A DNA stretch of 64,000 nucleotides from JBGVSA01 sp049840475 (GCA_049840475.1 JASGKX010000001.1:1550001-1614000); one strand, 5' to 3'; numbered from the stretch's first letter, positions 35,189-45,412 are shown. Notes: generated by a model from the sequence alone, not told the origin. A program made the numbers and translations.

Positions 35189-35989
35189 GCGGCGCGAGTG
35201 CAGTGGCCAAACACCACGAGCGGTACGGCAGCGTTCTCCGGATGGCTGACCACGCGAACGGGCAGATCATAGACCCGGCCGAGGATGTCGGGTGTAAGCA
35301 CTTCAGCCGGCGTGCCAAGGGCCACGGTGCTCCCTCCTTCGAGTAGCAAGAGGCGATCGCACCAGTGCGCGGCGAGGTTCGACATCATGCAGCACCACCA
35401 GCGCAGCGATGCCCTCGCGACGGGTCAGTGAATACACGGCGGACAGCAGCATCAGTTGATGCTTGGGGTCCAGGCTGGAGGTCGGCTCGTCGAGTAACAG
35501 CAGGCGATATTCGTCCTGTGCGCGGCAGGCCTGCACCTGCACCAGGACACGGGCGAACTGCACTCGCTGCTGTTCGCCACCCGAAAGCCCAAGGTAGCGG
35601 CGGTCGATGAGTGATTGAGCGTCGGCCTGCGTGAGCGCACGCCGCAATAACGATTCGTGCTCGGCCGGCGATAGCTCGGGGAAGGGGTACCCCCCCATCG
35701 CCACGACTTCGCGCACGGACAGGTCAAAGCTCAGGTTGGGCGATTGCGGCAGCACCGCGCGGCGTCGCGCAAGGACGGCGGGCGACAGGGTGTCGAGCTG
35801 CCGATCATCGAGGTGCACGGCGCCTTCGCCAGCCGGCAACTCGCCGGCAATCGTTGCAAGCAGCGTGGTTTTGCCAGCGCCGTTCGCGCCGAGTACACCG
35901 AGTACTTCGCCAGCGCGCAATTCGAGGTTGATGTCGGTGAGTACGCGGCGTGCGCCGCGACGACAGCCGAGGTGGCGAGTGATGAGCAC
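35185..35989 (-). pseudogene. hmuV: Haemin ABC transporter ATP-binding protein HmuV, frameshifted in this sequence
   Basis: The cytoplasmic ATPase of the haem importer. The 5' frame (35989 to about 35383) has Walker A GANGAGKTT, signature LSGGEQQRVQ and Walker B LLLLDEPTSSLD. After LVVLHDV the frame breaks in GTTCGAC (35377-35383, plus strand). The 3' frame continues NLAAHWCDRLLLLEGG to the stop at 35185. Removing one base restores the conserved LHDVNLAA segment. It is probably a working gene. Confidence 0.87.
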
Positions 35990-35990
35990 G

Positions 35991-37061
35991 TCAGGCAGCC
36001 TTTCGCGTGAGCATCCAGAGCAGGAAGGGGCCGCCCACCAGACTGGTGACGATACCGATCGGCAATTCGGCGGGGATCACCACCAGGCGTGCCACCCAGT
36101 CGGCCAGCGATAGCGCGATCGCACCGCCCACCAATGTATTGGGCAACAGCCAGCGGTGGTCAGCGCCAAGCGGCAGGCGGATCAAGTGCGGCACCACGAG
36201 GCCGACGAAACTGATGGTGCCGGTGACGGCCACCAAGGGGCCGACAAGCATGGCCGTCAGCACGATCAGACGGCGGCGCAGGCGCTTCAGGTCGAAGCCA
36301 AGATGCTGCGCTTCGCGCTCGCCCAACAGCAGTGCGTTCATCGCGCGCCAATCGCGGATCAACAGCGCACACAGTACGGCGACCAGCGGCACCAGCCAGG
36401 CCAGCATGCTCCAGTTAGCGCCGGCCAGGCTGCCCATGTTCCAGAAAGTGAGGTTGCGCAGTTGCACGTCGTTGGCCTGATACGTGAACAGGCCGACGAA
36501 GCTGGCGCAGATGGCGTTGATGGCGACGCCCGCTAGCAGCAGGTTGGCCACGCCCGGCCGCAGGCTGCCGAGTTTGTAGGCCATGGCGGTGGCGGCCAGA
36601 CTGCCGGCGAAGGCTGCGGGTGCGATGCCCCACAGGCCCGATGCGCCGAGCACGATGGCTGCCACGGCTCCCATCGCCCCGCCGAGTGAAATGCCGATCA
36701 GCCCCGGTTCCGCGAGCGGGTTGCGGAACAGCGCCTGCATGACGGCGCCCGACAGTGCGAGCCCGCCGCCGACGATGATCGCCAGCACGATGCGCGGCAA
36801 ACGCACTTCGATGAGCACGTTGCGCCACATGATCTCCTCGCCATCGGTCGGCGCAGACAGCAGCAGCGGCAGGATGCGTAGCCGTGGGATCGTCAGCGCG
36901 CCGCTGGCGGCGGCACCGATGGTGATGAGCACGAGCAGGACGCACAACGCGACGAACACGCCGGAAGGCGTTGGACGCCAGCGCGCACGAGGGGACGCTG
37001 CGACGGAGGAGGCGGATGTCGTCACGCTGCGGCCCCGCTGTGGTGAGAGGAATCGGCGCAT
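35991..37061 (-). CDS. hmuU: Haemin ABC transporter permease HmuU (FecCD family)
   Basis: 356-residue inner-membrane permease with about ten helices. FecCD landmarks are RLPRIVLAIIVGGGLALSGA, QALFRNPLAEPGLIGISLGG, FVGLVVPHLIRLPLGADHRW and ELPIGIVTSLVGGPFLLWML. It is separated by 7 bases from hmuT and 1 base from hmuV. Confidence 0.93.
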   Translation of the reverse strand: MRRFLSPQRGRSVTTSASSVAASPRARWRPTPSGVFVALCVLLVLITIGAAASGALTIPRLRILPLLLSAPTDGEEIMWRNVLIEVRLPRIVLAIIVGGGLALSGAVMQALFRNPLAEPGLIGISLGGAMGAVAAIVLGASGLWGIAPAAFAGSLAATAMAYKLGSLRPGVANLLLAGVAINAICASFVGLFTYQANDVQLRNLTFWNMGSLAGANWSMLAWLVPLVAVLCALLIRDWRAMNALLLGEREAQHLGFDLKRLRRRLIVLTAMLVGPLVAVTGTISFVGLVVPHLIRLPLGADHRWLLPNTLVGGAIALSLADWVARLVVIPAELPIGIVTSLVGGPFLLWMLTRKAA

Positions 37062-37068
37062 CGACGCA

Positions 37069-37905
37069 TCAGCGTGCGGCCGTCTTGCCGGTGATGCCGG
37101 CTTCGAGCTGGCGCACCGCTTCAGGCAGGCGCGGGCCGAAGCCGAGCAGCAACAGGTCGTCCATGACGATCACCCGGCGCGCCTTGGCGGCGGGTGTGAC
37201 GGCCAGTCCCGGTTGTGCGAGGAAGGCGTCGATGCTGCCGCTGGCGGCCACCGACATGGTGGTGGTGACGATCACGTCCGGGCGCAGGGCGGCGGCGGCT
37301 TCGGCCGAGAACGGTTTGTAGCCAGTCTGCGAGGCGAGCACGTTGGTGGCGCCGACGATCCGCAGCATGGCGGCGGCAGCGGTGTCGTCGCCCGCGGCTT
37401 CGAGCTTGCCCGTGTGGCTGCTGACCAGCAGCACACGCGGGTGCTGCGCGGGCGGTTTGATGGCGGCGAGTTCGGTGTGGATGCGATCGACCAGCGCCTT
37501 GCCGCGCGCCGCGTCGCCGAGCGCTTCGGCCACGCCGATGATGCGTTGGTCGAGTGCCTCGATGGTCGCCGCTGAAGGGAGAATGACGACCTTGCTGCCG
37601 AGACGGCGCAGTTGTTCGAGTGCCTGCGGTGGGCCGCTTTGGTCGGATGCGAGGACCAGGTCGGGCTTGAGGCTGGCAACGCCTTCGACGGAGAACGCGC
37701 GGTAGTAACCGACCTTTGGCAGCTTGGCGGCGGCGGTCGGATAAATGCTGGAGGCATCTGCGCCAACCATGCGGTCGCCGGCATCCAGCGCATAGACGAT
37801 TTCGGTGACCGGGCCGCCCAGCCCGATGATGCGCGCGGGGGGCGCGGCGTGGGCGATGCCCGTGGTCAGCATCAAGCCGCACAGGGCGGTACGCAGAATG
37901 TTCAT
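37069..37905 (-). CDS. hmuT: Periplasmic haemin-binding protein HmuT
   Basis: 278 residues with a signal peptide ending IAHAAPP. Class III binding-protein fold: RIIGLGGPVTEIVYALDAGD, VGADASSIYP and VGYYRAFSVEGVASLKPDLV (YYR contains the usual haem-ligand Tyr position), then PRVLLVSSHTGKL. The ATG at 37905 is preceded by GAGGAA and fits the signal peptide; a longer open frame to 38028 does not. It delivers haem to HmuUV. Confidence 0.9.
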   Translation of the reverse strand: MNILRTALCGLMLTTGIAHAAPPARIIGLGGPVTEIVYALDAGDRMVGADASSIYPTAAAKLPKVGYYRAFSVEGVASLKPDLVLASDQSGPPQALEQLRRLGSKVVILPSAATIEALDQRIIGVAEALGDAARGKALVDRIHTELAAIKPPAQHPRVLLVSSHTGKLEAAGDDTAAAAMLRIVGATNVLASQTGYKPFSAEAAAALRPDVIVTTTMSVAASGSIDAFLAQPGLAVTPAAKARRVIVMDDLLLLGFGPRLPEAVRQLEAGITGKTAAR

Positions 37906-38079
37906 ATCGTTCCTCTTCCTCGCTTGTCCGCGAATGTCATTCCCGCAGTGCGCGGTTGACACAGGCCGGACTGACTGGGTACAGAGAACCGGCAGAACGG
38001 CACATGTTGTCATCCTGCCGGCGGTCACGCTGTCGGGCGTGTGCGCTCAGCGACACCCGCCCGAGGTTCAGCAATTACT

Positions 38080-39111
38080 TCAGGCAGCCAGCGGCTGCGC
38101 ACACAACGACGTCATCAGTTCGCGCCACGCCGGCAGCTCCGGCTTGCCGGGCTTACGCTCGCCGAAGAACTGCACGATCATTTCGCCGTTGGCGTTGTAG
38201 AGCTCGAGTGACGTCACCCAACCGTCTCTGGTGGGTTTGTTCACCACCCAGCTCGATGCCACGGCTTCGGTGTTCAAATGCAGATTGAATTTTTCGTCCA
38301 GCACGTTGTACCAAGGGCCCGTACGCATGAGCTTTTTCACTGGCCCCGTGTGGATTTGCACGATGCCGCGGTTGGCGACGAAGCACATGATCGGCAGTTC
38401 TGTTTCTGCCGCACGTGCGAGCGTGCTTTCCACTGCGTCGTCGGCCACGCGTTGAGCGAGGTCTTCTCCGGCTGCGCGCAGCGCACCCATGCGCGACACC
38501 TTGAACTGACGCAGCATGGTGAAGAAGTCGTGGGTGTCTTTCAGGCCCAGCCAATGCGTGCGCAGTGCGGCTGCATCGTCGGCGTTTTCGGCTTCGATGG
38601 CGGGGGTAATGGTCTCGCGTATGACGGCGGTCTTTTCTGGCACGCCGAACTTGGCGACGAAGGCGTCCCACGCTGCTGCGTCGGAGTGCTCGGTGCGATA
38701 CACCTTGTGCACGGCTTCACCGGTCTTGTCGAAGAACTGGATGCTGTGACGGCCGTTTTCGATGACGGCGTAAAAGTACTTCCAGCTACCGAAGAACATG
38801 CGCAGATCAATGTCTGGCCCCAGCACGATACCCACTGGCCCTTCGGCCTGGATGTCGGTGTAGGCGCCGTGGCGTTCGTGCACACACCAGTCGTTGCGCG
38901 ACAGGGCCATGACTTGCCCCAGCGTACCCAGTTCGCGGAACAGCGCCTGCGCGGTGCCGGTCAGTTCGATCGATTCCACGCCGCAGTTGGCGGCGACGAG
39001 TTCGGCTTCTGTGGCGCCCAGGCGTTGGGCGCGTTCGCGGATGCGCAGCTTCGGTTCCTGCTCACACAGGGCAGCGTGGCGTGCGCGTAGGGATTCGATG
39101 TTGTCGTTCAT
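38080..39111 (-). CDS. hmuS: Haemin-degrading/haem-transfer factor HmuS (HemS/ChuS family)
   Basis: 343-residue cytoplasmic protein made of two similar halves, as in HemS. The first half has ALSRNDWCVHERHGAYTDIQ and IDLRMFFGSWKYFYAVIENG; the second has FVANRGIVQIHTGPVKKLM and WYNVLDEKFNLHLNTEAVAS. It accepts haem from the importer and may release iron. First of the soluble or transport genes after the surface receptors. Confidence 0.92.
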   Translation of the reverse strand: MNDNIESLRARHAALCEQEPKLRIRERAQRLGATEAELVAANCGVESIELTGTAQALFRELGTLGQVMALSRNDWCVHERHGAYTDIQAEGPVGIVLGPDIDLRMFFGSWKYFYAVIENGRHSIQFFDKTGEAVHKVYRTEHSDAAAWDAFVAKFGVPEKTAVIRETITPAIEAENADDAAALRTHWLGLKDTHDFFTMLRQFKVSRMGALRAAGEDLAQRVADDAVESTLARAAETELPIMCFVANRGIVQIHTGPVKKLMRTGPWYNVLDEKFNLHLNTEAVASSWVVNKPTRDGWVTSLELYNANGEMIVQFFGERKPGKPELPAWRELMTSLCAQPLAA

Positions 39112-39188
39112 TTTTGTGATTGATCCGTTGGGTGTTGCGAGAGGTCGGCGACCCGTGGGCCGCCGACCGTGTCATGCGCGCAGCGTGA

Positions 39189-40527
39189 TCAGGGCTGGAC
39201 GTTGAATTCGATCGTCCAGGTCTGCGTGCCGTTGTAGGCAGGTGTCGCTGCTGCGTAGTTGATGCTCAGCACGTGCATGCGGGCGTACGTGCTGCCCTCG
39301 CCGCCGCGCACCAGCGTCGCCGCATCCGGGTTCGCCTTGAGCATGTGCTGGGTGACGCCCACCGCTGCACCCGCTGCATCGGTCGGGTAGTACGAATACC
39401 AACCGTAGTTCAGCGCGTTCGGGTAAGAGCCGGTGTAGGCCGGGCTTAGTTGCGAACCGATGGCGTCCTTCTTCCAGGCGCTGGCGGCCGAAGGCAGGGA
39501 CAGGTCGGATGCCGTCAGGTCGGCCAGGAAGTCAGCCGGTTTGGCGGCGACGATGGCCGTTTCGTTGGCCGTACCGCTCGGGTACAGGCTGGCCGGTGTC
39601 TTGGCCAGATAGCCGCCGACCTTGCCGGCGCCCGACGTGCCGCCGTTGAGCTTGACGTTGTAGCGGTTGAAGGCAATGTGCCAGTTGCCGTTGACGTCGG
39701 TCGTGGTGTTGTTGGCGAGGTCGTAATAGACCCACGCGGAGCCGCTGGCATCGATGGTTTTGGTGTTGACCGTAGCCGGCGAGGCACGATCGATCCAACG
39801 GATGGTCGGGTAGCCCGATGCCGTGCCGCTGGGGCCGCCGTAGTAGCCGATCACTTGCAGGGCGAACACTGGCGCGCTGGTATCGGTGATGGCCTTGGTG
39901 TTGTCGGTGGTGATCAGGTATGTGCGATAGCTCGGGTAGAGCAGGTGAGTGCCGGCCAGGCCGTATTCGAAGATGCCCGAAGCGATACCGTTGGTGCCCG
40001 AGAACACGTTGCTGGCAGCGTCCTTCATCCACGCAGCGGCAGGGATCGCGCCGTTGACGGGGTCGGTGGTGGCGTTTTGCCAGGTCAGCAATTGCGCCCA
40101 GGTGTAGTCGAACGGCGAGCCAAGCGCTGCGCCGTTGCCGGTGCCGCTCTCACCGCTGTTGGTGAAGAACGATGCCGTGCGGCCGCCGCTGGTCATCTTC
40201 ACGTCCCATGCGGTGCCCGAACAATCGGCGACTTCGGCCTTGGCGTTGAAGTCGTAGCAGATCGAGCCCGAAGACGGCAGGACGAAGGTCCACGTCGCGG
40301 TCTGCGAGAAGCTGCCGGTCGAACGTCGAACTCGACGAGGAGCTGGAGGACGATGAACTCGACGACGAAGACGAATTGCCCGCCGATGACGAAGACGAGC
40401 TGGTGCTCGACGACGATGCACTGCTCGACGAGCCACCGCTGTCGCCGTCGCCACCACCGCCGCCGCAGGCCGCGAGTGCGAGCGCGAGCATGACTGTGCT
40501 CAGCGCAAATACCGGTTTGCGAATCAT
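39189..40527 (-). pseudogene. HmuY-like haem-binding lipoprotein with polyserine linker, frameshifted in this sequence
   Basis: The 5' frame (ATG at 40527, behind AGGAGAGGAA) gives a lipoprotein signal (LALAACGG) and about 45 residues of nearly pure serine. The folded domain continues in another frame to the stop at 39189. HmuY-like stretches are WHIAFNRYNVKLNGGTSG and YGWYSYYPTDAAGAAVG, then YARMHVLSINY. The break is in GTCGAAC at 40318-40324, at the end of the linker; removing one base restores a serine/threonine run into TGSFSQTATWTF. Its position between the TonB receptor and hmuS supports a surface haem-capture role. Confidence 0.8.
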
Positions 40528-40559
40528 TTGGAATTCCTCTCCTGTTGTTTCCTGTCGCA

Positions 40560-42557
40560 TTAACGAGAAGCGTCGAAGCTGTACTTCGCGCCGAGATAGA
40601 TGAAGCGCCCCGCCACGGGCCCGAAGTCATTGGCGTCTGAAAAATCGCGTTGCTTGTTGAACATGTTGTTCACGCCGACAAAACCGGTGAAACCGGCGCC
40701 GAGCTTCTGGTTGATCACCAGATCGAATGTGGTCCATGCCGGCGAACGGGCGTCGGTGGTCGAGTCGACCAGTTCGCTGCTCTGGTAGCGGCCGCGCAAC
40801 GACACTTCGGTCGACGGCAGTGCCTGCCACGTGAAGCCAAGGCGCGCGATGTTGCGCGGACGGCGGGTGAGTTCGGTGTCGGCGTCCAGGTCCTTGGCGT
40901 CGGTGAAGGTCCAGGCCGCGTTGACGTCGAGCGTGTTCGTGGCTTGCCAGCGCACGGCGGTTTCCAGCCCCTGCGTGCGGGCGCGGGCAACGTTGCGATA
41001 CGTGTAGACGGCGATGCCATTGGTCACCGTGTAGTTGTCCATGTCGGTCTGGATCAGGTCGCGCACGCGGTTGTAGAAGAGGTTGGCGTCCACCGTCAGG
41101 CGATCGCGCCAAGTCATCGTGCCGCCGAGCTGGAAGCTGTTGGACGACTCGGGCTTGAGGTCCGGGTTGCCGAGCACGATGTAGCCCAGCGAGCTGTGAT
41201 CGAAGAGGTAGTGGCGTTCCTTCAGATTCGGCACGCGGTAGCCTTGGCCGAAGTTGGCGCGCCACACGCTCTTCCAGTCGTCATTGATCGGCAGATTGGC
41301 GCGCACGCCGATCTTGGGCGCGAGGTGACTGCCAAAGTCAGAGTCGTCCTGGCCGCGCAGGCCGACGACCATCTCCCACGTGTCGTTGAAGATCACGTCG
41401 TTCTGCGCATACAACTCGTGCGCGGTGCGCTCGGCGTTGCCGAGCAGTTCCGAGTTGTTGTTGACGCTCTGGTTGAGGCGCTCCATGTGATAGTCGCCAC
41501 CAAACTGCCACAACTGGCGGTTCCAGGCCGGCAGGTCGAACTGCAGCGAAACGTGTTCGGTGCGCTGGTTCGACAGACGATTGGCGGTGCGGAAGTCGTT
41601 GGAGTATTCCTGCGAGTTGCTTTCGTAGCCTTCGGTCATGCCGATGAGCCGCGCCTGCACGCCGGTGTCGAATTTCCATTGCGCGCCGTACTCGAAGCGG
41701 TCACGCGTGATGTCTTCAGTCTTGCGCTGCGGAACGTAGTTGGGCGGTGCGTAGTACTGGTAGCGCTGCTCATCGTTCTCGCGATAGGTGCTGGCATCGA
41801 TCCAGAGGCGGCCATTCTTGCTGGGCAGCCATTCCAGGCGCCCGGCGTACTGCTGGCGGCGGATGGCGTCGCCTTGGCGAGCCCAGCCGTCCGGGTCGGT
41901 CGAAAAGCCTTTGTCGTCGAGCGCGTCGGCTGAAACCCGCGCGCGCCATTGGTCGCCGCCGCCTTCCACGCGGAAGTTGCCGTGCGTGTTGCCGATGTCG
42001 CCGTTGACGTTCTGTCTGCCGTAACTGCCCAGATCGACCGTTGCCGATCCTGCAATGCCTGCCTTGATCGGTCGCGTGATGACGTTGATGACCCCACCCA
42101 TCGCCGAGCTGCCGTACTGCGCTGAGCTGGCGCCCTTGACCACTTCGATGTGATCGACCTCGGTCAGCAGGTATTGCGACAGATCGACCGTCGAGCCGGT
42201 GCTGGCCGAAATCGGCAGGCCGTCGATCAACACCAGCACCTGATCGCTCGTCATCCCTTGCAGCGACACCTCGAAGCCCGATTTGCCGTGGATTTCGCGC
42301 AACTGCACGCCGGGGACGTTTTCGAGCGCGTCTTTCAGCGTGCGCGCGTGGGTGCGGTCGATCTCCTGCCGGTCGACGACTTCAGTGCGAACCGGCGTGT
42401 CGTCGGCGGTCTTTTCGGAGCGCGTGCCGGTGACGACGATGGTGGGGAGCGTGGATTCCTGTGCTTGAGCGGGGAGTGGAGCGAGCCAGGGGAGAAGCAG
42501 CGCGCCACAAAGAAGAGATGGGACGCGAGGGGCAAGGTAGCGATGCTGGCGTGACAC
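40560..42557 (-). CDS. TonB-dependent outer-membrane haem receptor
   Basis: 665 residues. The signal peptide ends AQAQ and the TonB-box-like ESTLPTIVVTG follows. The plug domain has LKDALENVPGVQLREIHG, LVLIDGLPIS, VVKGASSAQYGSSAMGGVIN. A 22-stranded barrel ends GAKYSFDASR, with a near-terminal aromatic. The motif FGQGYRVPNLKERHYLFDHS matches the haem-receptor subgroup (FRAP/NPNL-like region with an adjacent His). It heads the haem operon behind a Fur-box-like sequence. Confidence 0.92.
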   Translation of the reverse strand: MSRQHRYLAPRVPSLLCGALLLPWLAPLPAQAQESTLPTIVVTGTRSEKTADDTPVRTEVVDRQEIDRTHARTLKDALENVPGVQLREIHGKSGFEVSLQGMTSDQVLVLIDGLPISASTGSTVDLSQYLLTEVDHIEVVKGASSAQYGSSAMGGVINVITRPIKAGIAGSATVDLGSYGRQNVNGDIGNTHGNFRVEGGGDQWRARVSADALDDKGFSTDPDGWARQGDAIRRQQYAGRLEWLPSKNGRLWIDASTYRENDEQRYQYYAPPNYVPQRKTEDITRDRFEYGAQWKFDTGVQARLIGMTEGYESNSQEYSNDFRTANRLSNQRTEHVSLQFDLPAWNRQLWQFGGDYHMERLNQSVNNNSELLGNAERTAHELYAQNDVIFNDTWEMVVGLRGQDDSDFGSHLAPKIGVRANLPINDDWKSVWRANFGQGYRVPNLKERHYLFDHSSLGYIVLGNPDLKPESSNSFQLGGTMTWRDRLTVDANLFYNRVRDLIQTDMDNYTVTNGIAVYTYRNVARARTQGLETAVRWQATNTLDVNAAWTFTDAKDLDADTELTRRPRNIARLGFTWQALPSTEVSLRGRYQSSELVDSTTDARSPAWTTFDLVINQKLGAGFTGFVGVNNMFNKQRDFSDANDFGPVAGRFIYLGAKYSFDASR

Positions 42558-43052
42558 GGCTTTGTCGTCTGCAATAGAGAATGTAGACGCAAATAATAAT
42601 AACTCTCATTAAGAATTACAATTCTTTCAAAATTCGTGTCCACGTCGATTCGCCCCGAACCCTGGCAAAGCGTTCCGATGGTCGTCCGAATGGTCGGTTC
42701 GCCTGCCTTGCGTGTGCGGCCATGGCACGCCTGTTACGCGGCATCGTTCTGCCGCGAACGGTCACAAGGTGGTCGGCCGGCAACAACACAGGCTGGCGCG
42801 GACTGCGGCTTGATGAGGCAGCGAGCACCGCGATAAAATCGCGCGGCCGTCACGCCCGCAGCGTGGCGACGGACACGACGGGCCCGGCACGAGTTGTTCG
42901 GCCCGTTTTGCTTTACGGACTCTTGTGCGGGCAAAGCGCCTGCCTCGGGGCAAAGAAGGGCCGCACGCCAGCGACCCCGTTTCTTTGCAAAGCCCAGACA
43001 ATCCTGTAATAACAAGGTGTCGGGGCCGCGCCGCCCCTCGACCCCATATCAC
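42558..43052. other. Divergent intergenic region between the TonB receptor gene and hemA
   Basis: The left end is strikingly AT-rich and holds a Fur-box-like site (42589-42610). The rest is GC-rich with only shadow reading frames. A hemA promoter should lie here but no strong sigma-70 match stands out. Confidence 0.5.
42589..42610 (-). promoter_or_regulatory. Fur-box-like operator of the haem-uptake operon
   Basis: On the minus strand AATGAGAGTTATTATTATTT continues with GC. This matches the overlapping AATGATAAT / ATTATC hexamer arrangement of Fur sites, with about 15 of 19 core positions fitting. It lies about 32-53 bases before the receptor start, where it would block transcription when iron is plentiful. 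Confidence 0.62.
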
Positions 43053-44333
43053 ATGTCGCTTTTCGCTCTCGGACTGAACCATCACACCGCGCCGCTCGCC
43101 ATCCGCGAGCAGGTGGCGTTTCAGCCCGAGCGCCTCGTGCAGGCGCTGATCGAACTGGTGCGCACCGCGCCCGTGCGCGAAGCGGCCATCGTGTTGACGT
43201 GCAATCGCACCGAGTTGTATTGCTCGACCGATTCACCCGAGGCCGCTGCCGATTGGCTGGCACAGCACCACCGTCTGCCGCTGCGGGATATCGCCCCCTA
43301 TCTGTATACGTATCCCCAGCAGGACGCCGTGCGGCACATGTTCCGCGTGGCGAGCGGGCTCGATTCGATGGTGCTGGGCGAACCGCAGATCCTCGGTCAG
43401 CTCAAGGAGGCCGCGCGCCTGGCGGAATCGGCCGGCACGCTGGGCAGCCTGCTGCACAAGCTCTTCCAGCACAGTTTTGCGGTCGCCAAGGAAGTACGCT
43501 CCACCACCGCCATCGGCGCCAACATCGTCTCGATGGCCGCTGCTGGCGTGCATCTGTCCGAACGCATTTTCGAGAGCATGAGCGACACGCGCGTGCTGTT
43601 CATCGGCGCGGGCGAGATGATCGCCCTGTGCGCGGCGCATTTCGCCGGCACGCGTCCGGCTTACATGAGTGTGGCCAATCGCACGCGCGAACGCGGCGAG
43701 GCGCTGGCGTCGCGTATCGGCGCCGACGTATTGCCGCTCGAAGCCATCGGCGACGTACTGCACCGCTATGACGTGGTGGTCTCCTGCACCGCCAGTCCTT
43801 TGCCGATCATCGGTCGCGGCGTGGCCGAACGCGCGATCCGTGCGCGCCGTCGCAGGCCGATGGTGATGGTCGATCTGGCCGTGCCGCGCGACATCGAAGC
43901 GGAAGTCGCCGATCTGCCCGACGTGTTTCTCTACACCGTCGACGATCTGGCGCAGATCGTCAGCGCGGGCATGGAGTCGCGCCAGGCTGCGGTGGAAGAC
44001 GCCGAGGGCATCATCGACACCAGCGTCACCGGCTTTTTCCAGTGGCTGGAACGTCGCGATGCCGTGCCCACCATCCGCGCGCTGCGCGAGCATGGCGAAG
44101 CCGTTCGGCAGCAAGAAGTCGCACGCGCCTTGCGCATGCTCTCGCGCGGCGAAGATCCGCAAGCCGTGCTGGCCGCGTTATCCACGGGGCTGACCAACAA
44201 GCTTCTGCATGAACCCACGCAGTTCCTCGCCCGAGCCAGCGGCGACCAGGTATTGCGTGCGGCCGACACCATTCAACAGATTTTCGATCTGGCGCCGGAC
44301 GCCGACGAGACCGCCGGGCCCGACAAGACATGA
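43053..44333 (+). CDS. hemA: Glutamyl-tRNA reductase
   Basis: 426 residues. First committed step of tetrapyrrole synthesis: it reduces Glu-tRNA to glutamate-1-semialdehyde with NADPH. It has MSLFALGLNHHTAPLAIREQ, the nucleophile Cys in VLTCNRTELYC, GLDSMVLGEPQILGQ, FIGAGEMI in the NADPH domain, and a C-terminal dimerisation helix. The start at 43053 is the family start, and the long upstream in-frame extension is excluded. Its stop overlaps prfA as ATGA. Confidence 0.96.
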   Translation: MSLFALGLNHHTAPLAIREQVAFQPERLVQALIELVRTAPVREAAIVLTCNRTELYCSTDSPEAAADWLAQHHRLPLRDIAPYLYTYPQQDAVRHMFRVASGLDSMVLGEPQILGQLKEAARLAESAGTLGSLLHKLFQHSFAVAKEVRSTTAIGANIVSMAAAGVHLSERIFESMSDTRVLFIGAGEMIALCAAHFAGTRPAYMSVANRTRERGEALASRIGADVLPLEAIGDVLHRYDVVVSCTASPLPIIGRGVAERAIRARRRRPMVMVDLAVPRDIEAEVADLPDVFLYTVDDLAQIVSAGMESRQAAVEDAEGIIDTSVTGFFQWLERRDAVPTIRALREHGEAVRQQEVARALRMLSRGEDPQAVLAALSTGLTNKLLHEPTQFLARASGDQVLRAADTIQQIFDLAPDADETAGPDKT

Positions 44334-45412
44334 AATCCAGCATCCGCAACAAGCTCGAACAACTCGCCTTTCGCCTTGAAGAACTGGACGGTGTGCTTGC
44401 CACCGAGGCGGCTACGGCCGACATGGATCAGTACCGCAAGCTGACCCGCGAGCACGCGGAAATCGGCCCCGTGGTGCACCTCTACAAGAACTTCCAGCTG
44501 GCCGAGGCCGACGAGGTGAGCGCGGCAGAAATGCTGGCCGACCCTGAGATGAAGGAGTTCGCCGCGGCTGAACTCGACTCCGCGCGCGAAGCGCAGGCCC
44601 GTATCGAACAAGAATTACAGATCGCGCTGCTGCCGCGCGACCCCAACGACGAACGCAACCTGTTCCTCGAAGTCCGCGCCGGTACGGGCGGAGATGAAGC
44701 CGCGCTGTTCGCCGCCGACCTGCTGCGCATGTACACACGTTTTGCCGAACGCCAGGGCTGGCGCGTCGAGATTGTTTCGGCCAGTGAGTCCGATCTGGGC
44801 GGCTACAAGGAAGTCATCGCCCGCATCGTCGGCCAGGGCGCGTACTCCAAGCTCAAGTTCGAATCCGGCGGCCACCGTGTGCAGCGCGTGCCAGTGACTG
44901 AAACACAGGGACGCATCCATACCTCAGCCTGTACGGTAGCTGTGATGCCTGAAGCCGACGAGCTGGCGGAAATCCAGATCAATCCGGCCGATCTGCGGAT
45001 CGACACCTTCCGTGCCAGTGGCGCGGGCGGCCAGCACATCAACAAAACCGACTCGGCCGTGCGCATTACCCACTTGCCGACCGGTATCGTCGTCGAATGC
45101 CAGGACGACCGCTCGCAGCACCGCAACAAGGCGCAGGCCATGAGCGTGCTCGCTGCGCGCCTGAAGGACGCGCAACTGCGCGAGCAACAGCAGAAAGAAG
45201 CCGCAACGCGAAAGAGCCTCGTCGGCAGCGGCGACCGCTCCGAGCGCATCCGCACCTACAACTTTCCGCAAGGCCGGATTACCGATCACCGCATCAACCT
45301 AACGTTGTACAAGCTCGATGCCGCCATGGATGGCGACATCGGGGAACTGATCGACGGCCTGATCGCCGAACACCAGACCGAACTGCTGGCGCAACTGACC
45401 GAAGAAAACTGA
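44330..45412 (+). CDS. prfA: Peptide chain release factor 1
   Basis: 360 residues. It has the GGQ peptidyl-hydrolysis motif in RASGAGGQHINKTDSAVRI, the RF1 anticodon-like tripeptide region near RVPVTETQGRIHTSA, and GDRSERIRTYNFPQGRITDH. It recognises UAA and UAG. The Gln of GGQ is the methylation target of PrmC, encoded next. Confidence 0.97.
   Translation: MKSSIRNKLEQLAFRLEELDGVLATEAATADMDQYRKLTREHAEIGPVVHLYKNFQLAEADEVSAAEMLADPEMKEFAAAELDSAREAQARIEQELQIALLPRDPNDERNLFLEVRAGTGGDEAALFAADLLRMYTRFAERQGWRVEIVSASESDLGGYKEVIARIVGQGAYSKLKFESGGHRVQRVPVTETQGRIHTSACTVAVMPEADELAEIQINPADLRIDTFRASGAGGQHINKTDSAVRITHLPTGIVVECQDDRSQHRNKAQAMSVLAARLKDAQLREQQQKEAATRKSLVGSGDRSERIRTYNFPQGRITDHRINLTLYKLDAAMDGDIGELIDGLIAEHQTELLAQLTEEN

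Noticed and set aside
40650..41933. 427-codon open frame on the plus strand
   Set aside because: Antisense to the TonB-dependent receptor, which has a signal peptide and plug motifs.
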